Numbered from the stretch's first letter, positions 17,258-26,617 are shown. The stretch is DNA of 64,000 nucleotides from an uncultured Hyphomonas sp. (GCF_963678875.1 NZ_OY787456.1:1984001-2048000), one strand, 5' to 3'. A program made the numbers and translations. Notes: generated by a model from the letters alone, not told the origin.

Positions 17258-18424
17258 ATGACTGACAACACCCTGACTCCCATTACTGAGCAGTCGGCCC
17301 TTGAAGATTTCTGCGGGAAACTGGCCGAAAGCGATTTTATCTGCGTCGATACCGAGTTTCATCGGGAAACGACCTATTGGCCGGAGCTGTGCCTGGTACA
17401 GGCGTCTGCGCCCGGTGTCGAAGGCCTGATCGACCCTCTGGCCGAAGACCTCGATATCGGCCCGTTCCTGAACCTGATCGCTGCCGACAATCGCGTGAAA
17501 GTCTTTCATGCGGCCCGTCAGGACATCGAGATCTTCAACCGGCTGATCGGCCATCCGCCCGGCCCGATTTTTGATACGCAGGTCGCCGCCATGGCGCTCG
17601 GCTATGGCGACTCGATCTCCTACGACAATCTGGTCCAGCGGGTCCTGAGGCGTCAGATCGACAAATCGAGCCAGTTTACCGACTGGATGCGCCGTCCGCT
17701 GTCCCAGAAGCAGCTGGTTTACGCGCTTGGCGATGTCACGCACCTCCGGGATGCCTACCAGATCATGCGGGAAAAGCTCGAATCGAGCGGGCGCCTGCCC
17801 TGGGTGCAGGAGGAAATGGCGGATCTGGAAGATCCGGCCAAATACGACACCGATCCCGATAAAGCCTGGCAACGCCTGAAGCTGCGTAACCAGAAAAAGG
17901 ACTATGCCGCCCTGATCGTCGCGGTGGCCGCCTGGCGTGAGCAGCTGGCCCAGGAACTCGACAAGCCCCGGCGCCGGATCCTGAAGGACGACGCGATCCA
18001 GGAAATCGCCAGCCAGAAACCCCGCAGCGAGAATGACTACAATCAGCTCAGAGCGGTCCCGAACGGTTTCATTCGGTCCAAGCACGGCCAGGGGCTGATG
18101 GATGCCGTTCAGGCGGCGCTGGATAGCCCCGGCGATTTCGCACCCGAACTGGAGCCTCGCCGCCAGAACGCACAAATCCCTGCCGGAGCGCCGGAACTCC
18201 TGAAAGTCCTGCTGAAGCACGTCTCGGAAGAGAATGACGTCGTTCCACGCCTGATCGCCAATGCTGCAGACATAGACCGTATTGCCCGTGGTGAAACCTC
18301 TGACGATATCGCGGCGATGAATGGCTGGCGCTACGAGATGTTCGGACGCAAGGCGCAGGCCCTGCTTTCGGGAAAGCTGGCCGTTTCGTTCGAAGGCGGC
18401 CAGGTGCGCCTGTTCGACGTCTGA
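17258..18424 (+). CDS. rnd: ribonuclease D
   Basis: 3'-5' exoribonuclease that trims tRNA and other stable RNA ends. The 388-residue protein has the DEDD exonuclease domain: VDTEFHRE (Asp, Glu), FHAARQDIEIF (Asp), and YALGDVTHL (the DEDDy Tyr/Asp). One HRDC domain (about 210-290) and a C-terminal extension follow. The ATG at 17258 is taken from the conserved start (MTDNTLTPI). The much longer open frame that runs back to 15344 is antisense to aspS and is not coding. The 3' end is 1 nt from the convergent ppx stop. Confidence 0.95.
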   Translation: MTDNTLTPITEQSALEDFCGKLAESDFICVDTEFHRETTYWPELCLVQASAPGVEGLIDPLAEDLDIGPFLNLIAADNRVKVFHAARQDIEIFNRLIGHPPGPIFDTQVAAMALGYGDSISYDNLVQRVLRRQIDKSSQFTDWMRRPLSQKQLVYALGDVTHLRDAYQIMREKLESSGRLPWVQEEMADLEDPAKYDTDPDKAWQRLKLRNQKKDYAALIVAVAAWREQLAQELDKPRRRILKDDAIQEIASQKPRSENDYNQLRAVPNGFIRSKHGQGLMDAVQAALDSPGDFAPELEPRRQNAQIPAGAPELLKVLLKHVSEENDVVPRLIANAADIDRIARGETSDDIAAMNGWRYEMFGRKAQALLSGKLAVSFEGGQVRLFDV

Positions 18425-18425
18425 T

Positions 18426-19907
18426 CTAGCCGATCCGGATATCCGGCTGGAGACGAAGGGCGTTTGCCGTTTGTGCGAGGCGCCGCGAAACGGTTTCCGA
18501 AACCATGGCCTCATCCGCCTTGCCAACACTCAGGCAAAGCCTCTCTCCATCTCGGGAGAGCTTCGCGCGGCGCAGGATCGGCCCGGAACGGCCGGAAAAT
18601 ACCGCACCAAGACGCATGGCGCTGCCAAGCTGTTTTGCGCGCTCCGCCTGCGGTTCCGAGGTCAGGCCCACATAATCCCCCGGCCGCTTGAAATCCTTCT
18701 GGTACCGGCAACCCACCGCGTAAGCGATCATGGCACGTTCCGCATGCGTCACACCGGCGTAAGGGGCACGCAACGCCTGATCATAGGCCATCTGCGCCCG
18801 ATGATCCGGATGGAAACGCCCGGCGCTGTCTGACATCATGCAGGCCGCCTGTTCGATCCGGACATCGGCGGCAGGCGATCCGAAAAGGTCCGCCTCCGGC
18901 GCAAATGCCGGCGCGATAAATTCATGGAGTGCCTGGCCGAAGGCAATCTGATTGTGGTCCAGGCGGACAAACGCGATGACGCCATCCAGAAGCGGGTCCG
19001 AGACCGCCGCACCTGTGAGATCCGTCAGCACCCCCTCGCGCAGGCCCGCCGACGAAATGGAAACGCCATCCAGCTTGCTGATCGACAGCAGCTCTTCCAG
19101 AATAATCGCCGCAATCGGCATATGCCTTGCCCGGCGTTTGTCGATCGACTCCAGCATGGAGCGGGATGTCGAATTCGTGAGCGAGTCGATGCAAAGCTTT
19201 GCAGTCCGAGCAATCTGGCCCTGATTCATCTGGTAGCCGTGCAGGACCTGCAAGGCGTAGTTTTCCATCTCCATGTTCACCTTGGCGAAGGTCCGCCAAG
19301 CGCCGCCGACAGCAAAGAAGCGTCCCTTCGCACCGGAAAGCACTTCAGATTTCTTGAGTTCGGCGCGAATGGCCTTGCGGAGCTCCTTCGCGTCGCTGGC
19401 AACGTCCATCAATGACAACGGACCGAGCATCAGGCTCTCCCCTTTGCCCTTGCTCTTCCCGATCTGCATGAATTCCAGGCTGGAACCGCCGAGGTCTCCG
19501 ATGACCCCCTGCGGTTCGTGGAAACTGGCTTCGACGCCGAGCGCCGACAGACGCGCTTCGTCTTCGCCCGAAAGCACCGATACCGGCCGGCCAAGCACCC
19601 GGTTCGCTCTTCGAATAAAGTCCGGTCCGTCTTCGGCCGCGCGCACGGCGGCGGTGGCAACCGCCACAAAGTTGCGGAGGTTGAGCGCCTTCAGGATCGC
19701 CCGGTATCGCGCCAATGCAGACAATGCGGATTCACGACCGGGCGCAGACAGATTGCCGGTTTTGGCAAGGCCGACTCCCAATCCGGCCATGACCTTTTCA
19801 TTGAAGGTCGGCAGGATCGACGCCCCCAACACGTCAAAAATGACAAGGCGCACCGAGTTGGAACCAATATCAATGATCGCAGCCCGATGCGTGTTCGGGA
19901 AAGGCAT
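18426..19907 (-). CDS. ppx: Ppx/GppA exopolyphosphatase
   Basis: Hydrolyses polyphosphate or pppGpp. In 493 residues it shows the ASKHA phosphate loops DIGSNSVRLVIFD and VIGDLGGSSLEF, then a C-terminal HD-like part with GLREGVLTDL. Its ATG and the ppk stop share TGATG (19905-19909), so synthesis and breakdown enzymes of polyphosphate are translationally linked. Ppx and GppA cannot be separated from sequence alone; the ppk linkage favours Ppx. Confidence 0.93.
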   Translation of the reverse strand: MPFPNTHRAAIIDIGSNSVRLVIFDVLGASILPTFNEKVMAGLGVGLAKTGNLSAPGRESALSALARYRAILKALNLRNFVAVATAAVRAAEDGPDFIRRANRVLGRPVSVLSGEDEARLSALGVEASFHEPQGVIGDLGGSSLEFMQIGKSKGKGESLMLGPLSLMDVASDAKELRKAIRAELKKSEVLSGAKGRFFAVGGAWRTFAKVNMEMENYALQVLHGYQMNQGQIARTAKLCIDSLTNSTSRSMLESIDKRRARHMPIAAIILEELLSISKLDGVSISSAGLREGVLTDLTGAAVSDPLLDGVIAFVRLDHNQIAFGQALHEFIAPAFAPEADLFGSPAADVRIEQAACMMSDSAGRFHPDHRAQMAYDQALRAPYAGVTHAERAMIAYAVGCRYQKDFKRPGDYVGLTSEPQAERAKQLGSAMRLGAVFSGRSGPILRRAKLSRDGERLCLSVGKADEAMVSETVSRRLAQTANALRLQPDIRIG

Positions 19908-22078
19908 CAGCCCTTGCTCCCTTTAGGCTGAAGCCGCGGAGGAAGACTGACCTCAAGGGCGCTTCCCCGGCCTGACAGACTGGGATTATCCATGAAATAA
20001 CGGTGAGCCGAAAATCCGGTTCCGTCCGTTTCCGGCTTGGCCCGCTCATATGAGCCATCCTCACGCATCAGCCAACTCTGCAACTCATCATTCAAATTCG
20101 CGACCATGATCTGATTCATGACCTGACGGTGCACTGTTGGGTTCTCCACGGGCACTAGCGCCTCAACGCGCCGGTCCAGATTTCGGGGCATCCAGTCGGC
20201 GGATGATATGAACACTTTCGCCTTGGGCGACGGCAGAGCCTCTCCGTTGGCGCAACAAACGACGCGAGAGTGCTCAAGAAACCGGCCAACAATACTCTTG
20301 ACACTGACGTTTTCGGATATTCCCGCAAGTCCCGGACGAAGACAACAGATGCCACGTACGACCAGATCAATGGGAACGCCAGCCTGACTCGCCTTGTAAA
20401 GGGCATCGATCACATCGCCATCGACCAGCGAATTCATCTTCGCCCAGATACCACTCGGTTTGCCCTTCCTGGCAGCACTCGCCTCCGCCTCAATCAATTT
20501 GATGAGATCGGATTTCAGGTTCAGCGGCGACATCGAAATCTTTTCGAGTTCCGGACCGACTTCCGGCGGCTCGCGATAAGCGGTCACGAAGTTGAACAAT
20601 CGGTTGGCGTCGCGCCCAAGCGCAGGGTCTGCGGTGAACAAAGACAAGTCGGTGTAGATCTTCGCATTCACCGGGTGGTAGTTGCCGGTACCGAAATGCG
20701 TATAGGTTCGCAATTCGCTACCTTCTCGCCGCACGACAAGAGACACTTTGGCGTGGGTCTTGTACTCAATAAATCCGTACACGACCTGCACACCTGCGCG
20801 CTCCAGATCGCGGGCCAGACGAAGGTTGGCCTCTTCATCGAAGCGCGCCTTGATCTCGACCAGCGCGGTGACGTTCTTGCCATTCTCCGCGGCCTCGACA
20901 AGGGCCGCCACGATGGGAGAGTTGGTTGTGGTGCGGTAGAGCGTTTGCTTGATCGCGACAACCTGCGGGTCAGCAGCGGCCTGCCGAATGAATTCCACAA
21001 CGACGTCAAAGCTCTCGAAGGGATGGTGAACAAGGATGTCCTTCATCCGGATCGCAGCGAAACAATCGCCACCCATTTCCCGGATCCGTTCCGGATAGCG
21101 GGGGTCGTAAGGCGGGAATTTCAGGTCCGGCCGGTCATCCACGATCAGCTCCGAGAGCTGCGCCATTCCCAGAATGCCATCATAGAGAACAACGTCTGCA
21201 TTCTCGGCGCCGATTTCCCGCGTGATGAACTCCCGAAGATGCGCCGGTGCGCTGGATTGCATACGCAAGCGCACGATACGCCCTCTCCGGCGCTGCTTCA
21301 GGAGCACTTCAAACTCACGTATGAGGTCTTCGGCTTCCTCCTCAATCTCGATATCGCTGTCGCGGACGATGCGGAACAGGCAGCGGCTCTTTTCCTTGTA
21401 TCCCGGGAACAGGTCGCCAATGAAAAGACCGATCACATCCTCCAACGGGATGAACCGGAGCACACCTTTCTGCTTGCTCGGCAGGCGGATGAAACGGCGT
21501 ACGAATGCCGGAAGCGGCACGATGCCGATATGCCCTTCGTCACCATACTTGGACACCAGGTCCAATGCGATCGAAAATCCGAGGTTTGGAATGAATGGAA
21601 ACGGGTGAGCCGGGTCGACGGCCAGCGGCGTCAGGACCGGAAAAATGTGGTTGCGGAAAAATTCGTCCAGATCCGAGAGGTCTTTCTTGCTGAGGTCTCC
21701 AGCAGAAAGAACATGGATGTTCTGTGATACGAGCTCTTCTTTTAGCTGCCGCCAGCGCGTCAATTGCTCGGCAATCAGCTTGAGTGACAATCCCTCGATC
21801 TGCTCGATCTGAACTGCTGGCGTCAGACCTTCCTGGCTTGGCTTGGTGACGCCAGCGCGCACCTGCTCCCTCAGACCGGCGTAGCGGACCATCTCGAATT
21901 CATCGAGGTTGCTGGCCGAAATCGACAGGAAACGCAGGCGTTCCAGCAGCGGATGGGTCGGATTGGCCGCTTCTTCGAGGACTCGGCGATTGAATTCCAG
22001 CCACGAAAGTTCGCGATTCAGGAACCTGTCGGGTGATGCCATCATCTGTTTCGCCGTCTTGGCGAGCCCTTCAGCCAT
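19907..22078 (-). CDS. ppk: polyphosphate kinase 1
   Basis: Makes polyphosphate from ATP. The 723-residue length and domains fit PPK1: N domain with RFLNRELSWLEFN and ASNLDEFEMVR, head domain with FPFIPNLG, then two PLD-like C domains. The latter contain EIKARFDEEANL, THAKVSLVVRRE with the phosphorylated His, and FGTGNYHPVNA. AAGGGGA lies 5 nt before the ATG. It is 29 nt downstream of hdaA and coupled to ppx, giving a DUF2066-hdaA-ppk-ppx unit. Confidence 0.97.
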   Translation of the reverse strand: MAEGLAKTAKQMMASPDRFLNRELSWLEFNRRVLEEAANPTHPLLERLRFLSISASNLDEFEMVRYAGLREQVRAGVTKPSQEGLTPAVQIEQIEGLSLKLIAEQLTRWRQLKEELVSQNIHVLSAGDLSKKDLSDLDEFFRNHIFPVLTPLAVDPAHPFPFIPNLGFSIALDLVSKYGDEGHIGIVPLPAFVRRFIRLPSKQKGVLRFIPLEDVIGLFIGDLFPGYKEKSRCLFRIVRDSDIEIEEEAEDLIREFEVLLKQRRRGRIVRLRMQSSAPAHLREFITREIGAENADVVLYDGILGMAQLSELIVDDRPDLKFPPYDPRYPERIREMGGDCFAAIRMKDILVHHPFESFDVVVEFIRQAAADPQVVAIKQTLYRTTTNSPIVAALVEAAENGKNVTALVEIKARFDEEANLRLARDLERAGVQVVYGFIEYKTHAKVSLVVRREGSELRTYTHFGTGNYHPVNAKIYTDLSLFTADPALGRDANRLFNFVTAYREPPEVGPELEKISMSPLNLKSDLIKLIEAEASAARKGKPSGIWAKMNSLVDGDVIDALYKASQAGVPIDLVVRGICCLRPGLAGISENVSVKSIVGRFLEHSRVVCCANGEALPSPKAKVFISSADWMPRNLDRRVEALVPVENPTVHRQVMNQIMVANLNDELQSWLMREDGSYERAKPETDGTGFSAHRYFMDNPSLSGRGSALEVSLPPRLQPKGSKG

Positions 22079-22107
22079 GGAAATCCCCTTTATCGGCCCC
22101 GGTGGTT

Positions 22108-22833
22108 TCAGCTGGGTGACGGTTCATCAGGCGCCGCCAGTCCCATGGCCTCCAATACCTCTTTTGCCAGAGGAACAGAAGGCGCGCGTCCTGTCGTTGT
22201 GACACCGTGACTTAGCTTTTCAGCGAACGCCTCGATGGCTTCGTATGTGAGGTCAAGGCGCGGCGCGAGATAGGTGACGACTTCCGGCTCAAGTTTCAGG
22301 TAGTGCCGCGCGGCCGCAGCCTTGAGACGCCCGGTCAGCATGGCTTCATCTGGCGGCAGCACCTCCACGATAGACATGGAGTTGAGGCGTGATTTCAGGT
22401 CTGCCGAATTCACGGGCCACTGAGAAGGACTGCTCGTCGCCGATAGAAGCAGCCGACCGTCTTCCTTGGCAATCTGGTTTATGAGGGTGAGCAGCTTCTC
22501 GTTCGCCACGACCTTGTCCGCATTATCGACAGCGACGAACTTCCCGGCGAGCTTGTCCAGCCTGGCAGGCTTCAGTTTTGTGAAAGCGCCTGCGTCGAAA
22601 AAAACACCATCTGTTTCCTCGCACCAGGCCTGCAACAGCGTTGTCAGCCCGGATCGGAGTGGCCCGGTCACGCAGAACACAGGCGTCGGCCACTTCGATG
22701 GCTGGCGGATAATGCTGACCGCCGCCTGATTGGAAGGAGTGACGACCATCTGGCCAAAACGCAGCGGCCCCGCCGGAAAGGCGAAGCTCATCTGGTCTGG
22801 CTGTCCGGCTGTTAAGTTGGGCCGCTTGTTCAC
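22108..22833 (-). CDS. hdaA: HdaA, DnaA-related regulator of replication initiation
   Basis: 241-residue AAA+ protein of the Hda family, which with the sliding clamp promotes ATP hydrolysis by DnaA after initiation. A clamp-binding-like motif QMSFAFP lies at 14-20, the P-loop region at 57-64, and a Walker B-like FVAVDNAD at about 96. Sensor-type segments and a short helical C-terminus follow. The P-loop reads GPLRSGLT, so the usual nucleotide-binding Lys is Leu63. The start is GTG at 22833, sharing GTGA with the stop of the DUF2066 gene. Gene order (DUF2066, hdaA, divergent purM) is usual for alphaproteobacteria. Confidence 0.88.
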   Translation of the reverse strand: MNKRPNLTAGQPDQMSFAFPAGPLRFGQMVVTPSNQAAVSIIRQPSKWPTPVFCVTGPLRSGLTTLLQAWCEETDGVFFDAGAFTKLKPARLDKLAGKFVAVDNADKVVANEKLLTLINQIAKEDGRLLLSATSSPSQWPVNSADLKSRLNSMSIVEVLPPDEAMLTGRLKAAAARHYLKLEPEVVTYLAPRLDLTYEAIEAFAEKLSHGVTTTGRAPSVPLAKEVLEAMGLAAPDEPSPS

Positions 22834-23852
22834 GGGACTCCTGCGGCTGAAACTGCCGAACGGAGCACCCAGCCCGCGCTCGGCTCATCTCCGAGTGCCA
22901 CACCTCGTTGCAACAAATCGTTCTGCAGACGCTGCGGATCGCCCAGATATGCAAACGTCACCACAGCGCCATCGCGGGCGACCGCCGTGGTCCGGAAGTC
23001 AGAAACCAGTGGCGAACGCGCAAGCGCCCCGCGCAGCGTGTTCCATTCTGCCAGTGACGTGTATCGCACCGTTGCCTTGGCCTGCGTCCGGTCACCGCCC
23101 CGTATGATCGATGCCCGCTTCCAGCTTTCTTCCAGAAGCTTCACGGTCGAATCCACAGCGTCCTCAAGCGTGGGCGCCGGCAAGGTGATGCCGACAACTT
23201 CCGTTCCGGCGGTCGTGACAATTGAAACGCTCACACGCCAGGCGCCTTCGCGGCCCATCAGTTCGGCCAGAATGGCTCGGCGGGCACGCAGGCTGCTCGC
23301 TTCAGGCGAAAGCGCATACCAGTCGCTGTAGCTGGTATAGCCGCCCAGATTGGACGTCACATAAGGGGCAAGTGCACCGGAATTCGAAGGCCCCAAGGCT
23401 TCGCGCCAGGCTTCCTCCTGCTCCGCATAAGATGCCAGCGGGACCATCAGGCTGAGCGGTGCCTGGGTATCCACGTAGGGAACTTTCAATCCGTCGAGAT
23501 GGGCCCGAACCATGCGGGGATTGTAGACAACGCGGAGGACGCCCTTGTAGCGGCCGGCGCCAGCCGTTTCCTCCTGAACGTCGACAGCAGCGGAAAGCCT
23601 GTTGGCCAGTTCACCATCTACCGGAACACCGCCTGCGGCGATGCGGTCTTCGTTCAATGTGATCTTGTTGATCAGCCGGTGGGCGCCTTCCAGCCGCGCG
23701 GCGGCCATCGCCTGTTCCCGCGCTTGAATGAGGGTTGGTGCGACTTCGTCCACTTCCAGGTCCGGGATCGTGTACACGTCCTGCGTATCCGCAGCAGCAC
23801 AGAAAACCGCAAACATGGCTGCGAGCGTGGAAGCAAGAAGCATACGAATCAT
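22830..23852 (-). CDS. DUF2066 exported protein
   Basis: 340 residues with a signal peptide (MIRMLLASTLAAMFAVFCAAA) and a DUF2066 domain with EQAMAAARLEGAHRLINK. The function of the family is unknown. The ATG at 23852 is preceded by an excellent GAGGAGG at 9 nt; the longer frame to 23915 has no support. Its stop overlaps the hdaA GTG by 4 nt, so HdaA translation may depend on it. It is divergent from purM. Confidence 0.87.
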   Translation of the reverse strand: MIRMLLASTLAAMFAVFCAAADTQDVYTIPDLEVDEVAPTLIQAREQAMAAARLEGAHRLINKITLNEDRIAAGGVPVDGELANRLSAAVDVQEETAGAGRYKGVLRVVYNPRMVRAHLDGLKVPYVDTQAPLSLMVPLASYAEQEEAWREALGPSNSGALAPYVTSNLGGYTSYSDWYALSPEASSLRARRAILAELMGREGAWRVSVSIVTTAGTEVVGITLPAPTLEDAVDSTVKLLEESWKRASIIRGGDRTQAKATVRYTSLAEWNTLRGALARSPLVSDFRTTAVARDGAVVTFAYLGDPQRLQNDLLQRGVALGDEPSAGWVLRSAVSAAGVP

Positions 23853-23959
23853 GGTCAGAGACCTCCTCGGTTGGCGACCTTGTAGCAAGTCCGGTCCGGG
23901 GCTGGAACCGCGCACGGCACTGGCAGAGTCGAATTCCCCATGCTAACGCGCGAGTCATC

Positions 23960-24985
23960 ATGAGCGACCCTTCCAAGACTTCCCTTTCTTACCGCGACGC
24001 TGGTGTCGATATTGAGGCAGGCGAACGGCTCGTCGACGCCATTGGCCCCCTTGCCAAAGCGACGCGTCGCGCTGGCGTCATGGGCGGGCTGGGCGGCTTC
24101 GGCGCACTGTTTGATCTCAAGCAGGCCGGCTATTCCGACCCCATCCTCGTGTCCGGCACGGACGGCGTCGGCACCAAGCTTATGCTCGCCTTCGAGACCG
24201 GCATTCACGACACAGTGGGCATCGACCTGGTGGCGATGTGCGCGAATGACGTGCTGGCCCAAGGCGCTGAACCCCTGTTTTTCCTGGACTATTTCGCCAC
24301 CGGCAAGCTTGAGGAAGGCATCGCTGAAGCTGTGATCTCTGGCATTGCCGAAGGTTGCCGCCAATCTGGTTGCGCCCTCGTCGGCGGCGAAACGGCCGAA
24401 ATGCCGGGCATGTACCCGCCCGGGCACTATGATCTGGCTGGCTTCGTCGTTGGTGCGGTCGATCGTGACAAGGCCCTGCCCCGCATGGACACGATGGCCG
24501 CTGGCGACTTGCTGATCGGTATCGCCTCGTCCGGACCGCATTCCAACGGTTACTCCCTGATCCGGCGCATCGTGGAGCGGGAGGGCCTGTCTTATGATGG
24601 CGCTTCGCCTTTCTCGAACACCACGCTGGGAGAAGCACTGCTGACGCCAACGCGGCTGTACGCCGGCGCCGCTCTGCCGCTGATCCGCAAAGGGGTGGTC
24701 AAAGGCCTCGCCCACATCACCGGCGGCGGCCTGACCGAGAACACGCCGCGGATGTGTCCGGACCATCTTGTTCCGGTGATCGAACGGAAAGCCTGGACGC
24801 CTCCGCCTGTCTTCGAATGGCTGCAATCTGCAGGCAATGTTACAGAAGACGAGATGCACCGGACGTTCAACATGGGGATCGGCATGGTCTTCGCCGTGGC
24901 CCCGGAAGATGCCGACACAGTCTGCGCCGTACTTCAGACGGCCGGAGAATCGCCAGTCATTCTGGGGCGTCTTGCCGAGGCATGA
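23960..24985 (+). CDS. purM: phosphoribosylformylglycinamidine cyclo-ligase
   Basis: Forms the imidazole ring of AIR in purine synthesis. The 341-residue protein has the PurM ATP-binding pattern: LSYRDAGVDIEAG, VSGTDGVGTKL, GIDLVAMCANDVL, and GGGLTENTPR. The ATG at 23960 begins MSDPSKTSLSY, the family start; the frame is open far upstream over the divergent DUF2066 gene. Its stop overlaps the purN ATG (ATGA, 24982-24985). Confidence 0.97.
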   Translation: MSDPSKTSLSYRDAGVDIEAGERLVDAIGPLAKATRRAGVMGGLGGFGALFDLKQAGYSDPILVSGTDGVGTKLMLAFETGIHDTVGIDLVAMCANDVLAQGAEPLFFLDYFATGKLEEGIAEAVISGIAEGCRQSGCALVGGETAEMPGMYPPGHYDLAGFVVGAVDRDKALPRMDTMAAGDLLIGIASSGPHSNGYSLIRRIVEREGLSYDGASPFSNTTLGEALLTPTRLYAGAALPLIRKGVVKGLAHITGGGLTENTPRMCPDHLVPVIERKAWTPPPVFEWLQSAGNVTEDEMHRTFNMGIGMVFAVAPEDADTVCAVLQTAGESPVILGRLAEA

Positions 24986-25569
24986 GACGCCTGAAGCTTG
25001 CCATCCTGATTTCCGGCCGTGGCTCGAACATGGAGGCGTTGCTGGAGGCAGCGGCAGACCCGTCCTACCTAGCAGAGCCCGTCCTGGTGGCATCAAACCG
25101 GCCGGATGCAAAGGGTCTGGAAACGGCGGCTTCTGCAGGGATTGCTACAGCTTCCGTCGATCACAAGCTCTATGGCAAGGACCGGGAATCCTTTGAGCGC
25201 GCGCTCGATGCAGAGCTTGAGAAAGCCGGAACCGAGATCATCGCCCTTGCCGGTTTCATGCGCGTTCTGACGCCATGGTTCGTGACCAAATGGGAAGGCC
25301 GGATGATCAACATCCACCCCTCACTTCTCCCGAAATACAAGGGGTTACACACGCATCAGCGGGCCATCGAAGCCGGCGACGCCGAAGGCGGCTGCTCGGT
25401 TCACTGGGTGTCTGCGGGTGTGGATGAGGGCAAGGTGATCGCGCAGGCGTCGGTGCCGATCCTGCCGGGCGACACGGAGGACACGCTTTCGGCCCGCGTA
25501 CTGGTCGAGGAGCACAAGCTGTATCCGCGCGCCCTGGCGATGGCCTGCGAGCAGATTTTGGCCGACTAG
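24982..25569 (+). CDS. purN: phosphoribosylglycinamide formyltransferase
   Basis: Transfers formyl from 10-formyl-THF to GAR. Its 195 residues include LAILISGRGSNMEAL, ALAGFMRVLTPWFV, the catalytic HPSLLPKYKG, and SVHWVSAGVDEG with the conserved His and Asp. The start at 24982 is fixed by the ATGA overlap with purM and the conserved N-terminus MRRLKLAILIS. It forms the two-gene purM-purN operon. Confidence 0.97.
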   Translation: MRRLKLAILISGRGSNMEALLEAAADPSYLAEPVLVASNRPDAKGLETAASAGIATASVDHKLYGKDRESFERALDAELEKAGTEIIALAGFMRVLTPWFVTKWEGRMINIHPSLLPKYKGLHTHQRAIEAGDAEGGCSVHWVSAGVDEGKVIAQASVPILPGDTEDTLSARVLVEEHKLYPRALAMACEQILAD

Positions 25570-25586
25570 ACCGGACCAAAGAAAGA

Positions 25587-25608
25587 GCCCGCCGGATCAC
25601 CGGCGGGC
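25587..25608 (-). terminator. intrinsic terminator of ndk
   Basis: A 9-bp GC-rich stem GCCCGCCGG/CCGGCGGGC closes a 4-nt loop. On the minus strand it is followed by TCTTTCTTT, as expected for ndk; on the plus strand there is no T run, though it may still slow transcription from purN. Confidence 0.75.
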
Positions 25609-25613
25609 CAATT

Positions 25614-25643
25614 CGGACTATATCGGATTATAGCGGACTATAC
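25614..25643. repeat. three tandem 10-nt repeats
   Basis: CGGACTATAT, CGGATTATAG and CGGACTATAC are head-to-tail, ending 6 nt before the ndk stop codon. The unit is AT-rich within GC-rich surroundings. Function is unknown. Confidence 0.7.
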
Positions 25644-25649
25644 CGTGCC

Positions 25650-26072
25650 TCAGCCGGCGATGTCGGCCTCGGAGAAGAATTGCACGATTTCGATCGCGGC
25701 GTTTTCTTCGGAGTCGGAACCGTGGACCGAATTCTCGCCGATCGATTTTGCGTAGAGCTTGCGGATGGTGCCGTCAGCGGCATCAGCCGGGTTCGTGGCG
25801 CCCATCACTTCACGGTACTTCGCTACGGCGTTCTCGCCTTCCAGAACCTGGACGACCACCGGGCCGGAGGTCATGAATTCAACCAGCTCGCCGAAGAACG
25901 GACGCTCGCTGTGCACACCGTAAAAGCGCTCCGCTTGTGCCTTGGTCATCTGGATGCGGCGCTGGCCGATGATGCGCAGGCCGGCCTGCTCGATAACGGC
26001 GTTGACGGCGCCGGTCAGGTTACGTTCGGTCGCGTCGGGCTTGATGATGGAGAAAGTGCGCTGGACAGCCAT
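25650..26072 (-). CDS. ndk: nucleoside diphosphate kinase
   Basis: Equilibrates NTP pools by a phospho-His intermediate. The 140-residue protein matches the family end to end, from MAVQRTFSIIKPDA to the active-site SVHGSDS with His117. The ATG at 26072 has AGGA about 8 nt upstream; the 23 extra codons of the longer frame have no family match. A single gene with its own terminator, divergent from the PhnA-like gene. Confidence 0.97.
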   Translation of the reverse strand: MAVQRTFSIIKPDATERNLTGAVNAVIEQAGLRIIGQRRIQMTKAQAERFYGVHSERPFFGELVEFMTSGPVVVQVLEGENAVAKYREVMGATNPADAADGTIRKLYAKSIGENSVHGSDSEENAAIEIVQFFSEADIAG

Positions 26073-26217
26073 GGGAGGTTCCTGTTGTGCGGAAATTGGA
26101 GTGTTGGGCGGGCCTATAGCGGCGTGCGCCCGCAGGGGCAAGGACAGAGCGCCGCCTTGCGCACTCTTTCAACACGGCTTAGGGCCGACCCGTTCCTTCA
26201 ACCGGAAAGCTACCCTT

Positions 26218-26553
26218 ATGAGCGCCCTGCCACCCTGCCCGAAATGCCAGTCTGAATTCACCTATGAGGACGGCGCGCTGCTTATCTGCCCGGAATGCGG
26301 CCATGAATGGTCGGCGGATGCCGCGGCAGCCTCTGAAGAGAAAGTGGTGAAGGACTCAAACGGCAATCCGTTGACCGACGGCGACACAGTCACCGTGATC
26401 AAGGACCTCAAGATCAAGGGCAGTTCACAAGTCGTGAAGCGCGGCACGAAGGTGAAGAACATTCGCCTCGTCGACGGTGATCACGACATCGACTGCAGGA
26501 TCGACGGCATCGGCCAGATGGGCCTGAAGTCAGAGTTCGTGAAGAAAGCCTGA
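26218..26553 (+). CDS. PhnA/YjdM-family zinc ribbon protein
   Basis: 111 residues: an N-terminal four-Cys ribbon (CPKC...CPEC, residues 7-28) and a C-terminal beta-rich PhnA domain (SNGNPLTDGDTV, GTKVKNIRLVDGDHDIDC). The family is often named alkylphosphonate utilisation protein PhnA because of an E. coli neighbourhood, but a role in phosphonate use is not established and no phn genes are nearby. The ATG at 26218 is close to the divergent ndk promoter region. Confidence 0.88.
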   Translation: MSALPPCPKCQSEFTYEDGALLICPECGHEWSADAAAASEEKVVKDSNGNPLTDGDTVTVIKDLKIKGSSQVVKRGTKVKNIRLVDGDHDIDCRIDGIGQMGLKSEFVKKA

Positions 26554-26617
26554 GCCTGCTGAGGGGCCCACCTCTACGGCGAACCACCTCAATTGTTGAA
26601 ACAGCAGCGGCTCAGGC
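26548..26617. repeat. 14-bp inverted repeat across the convergent 3' ends
   Basis: Arms at 26548-26561 and 26602-26617 pair over 14 bp with a 2-nt bulge, around a 40-nt loop. They include the last codons of the PhnA-like gene and of the acyltransferase gene. It may help end both transcripts but lacks a T run. Confidence 0.45.

Noticed and set aside
20270..21727. 485-codon frame antisense to ppk
   Set aside because: ppk is complete with all motifs and the antisense frame has no ribosome site or recognisable domain.
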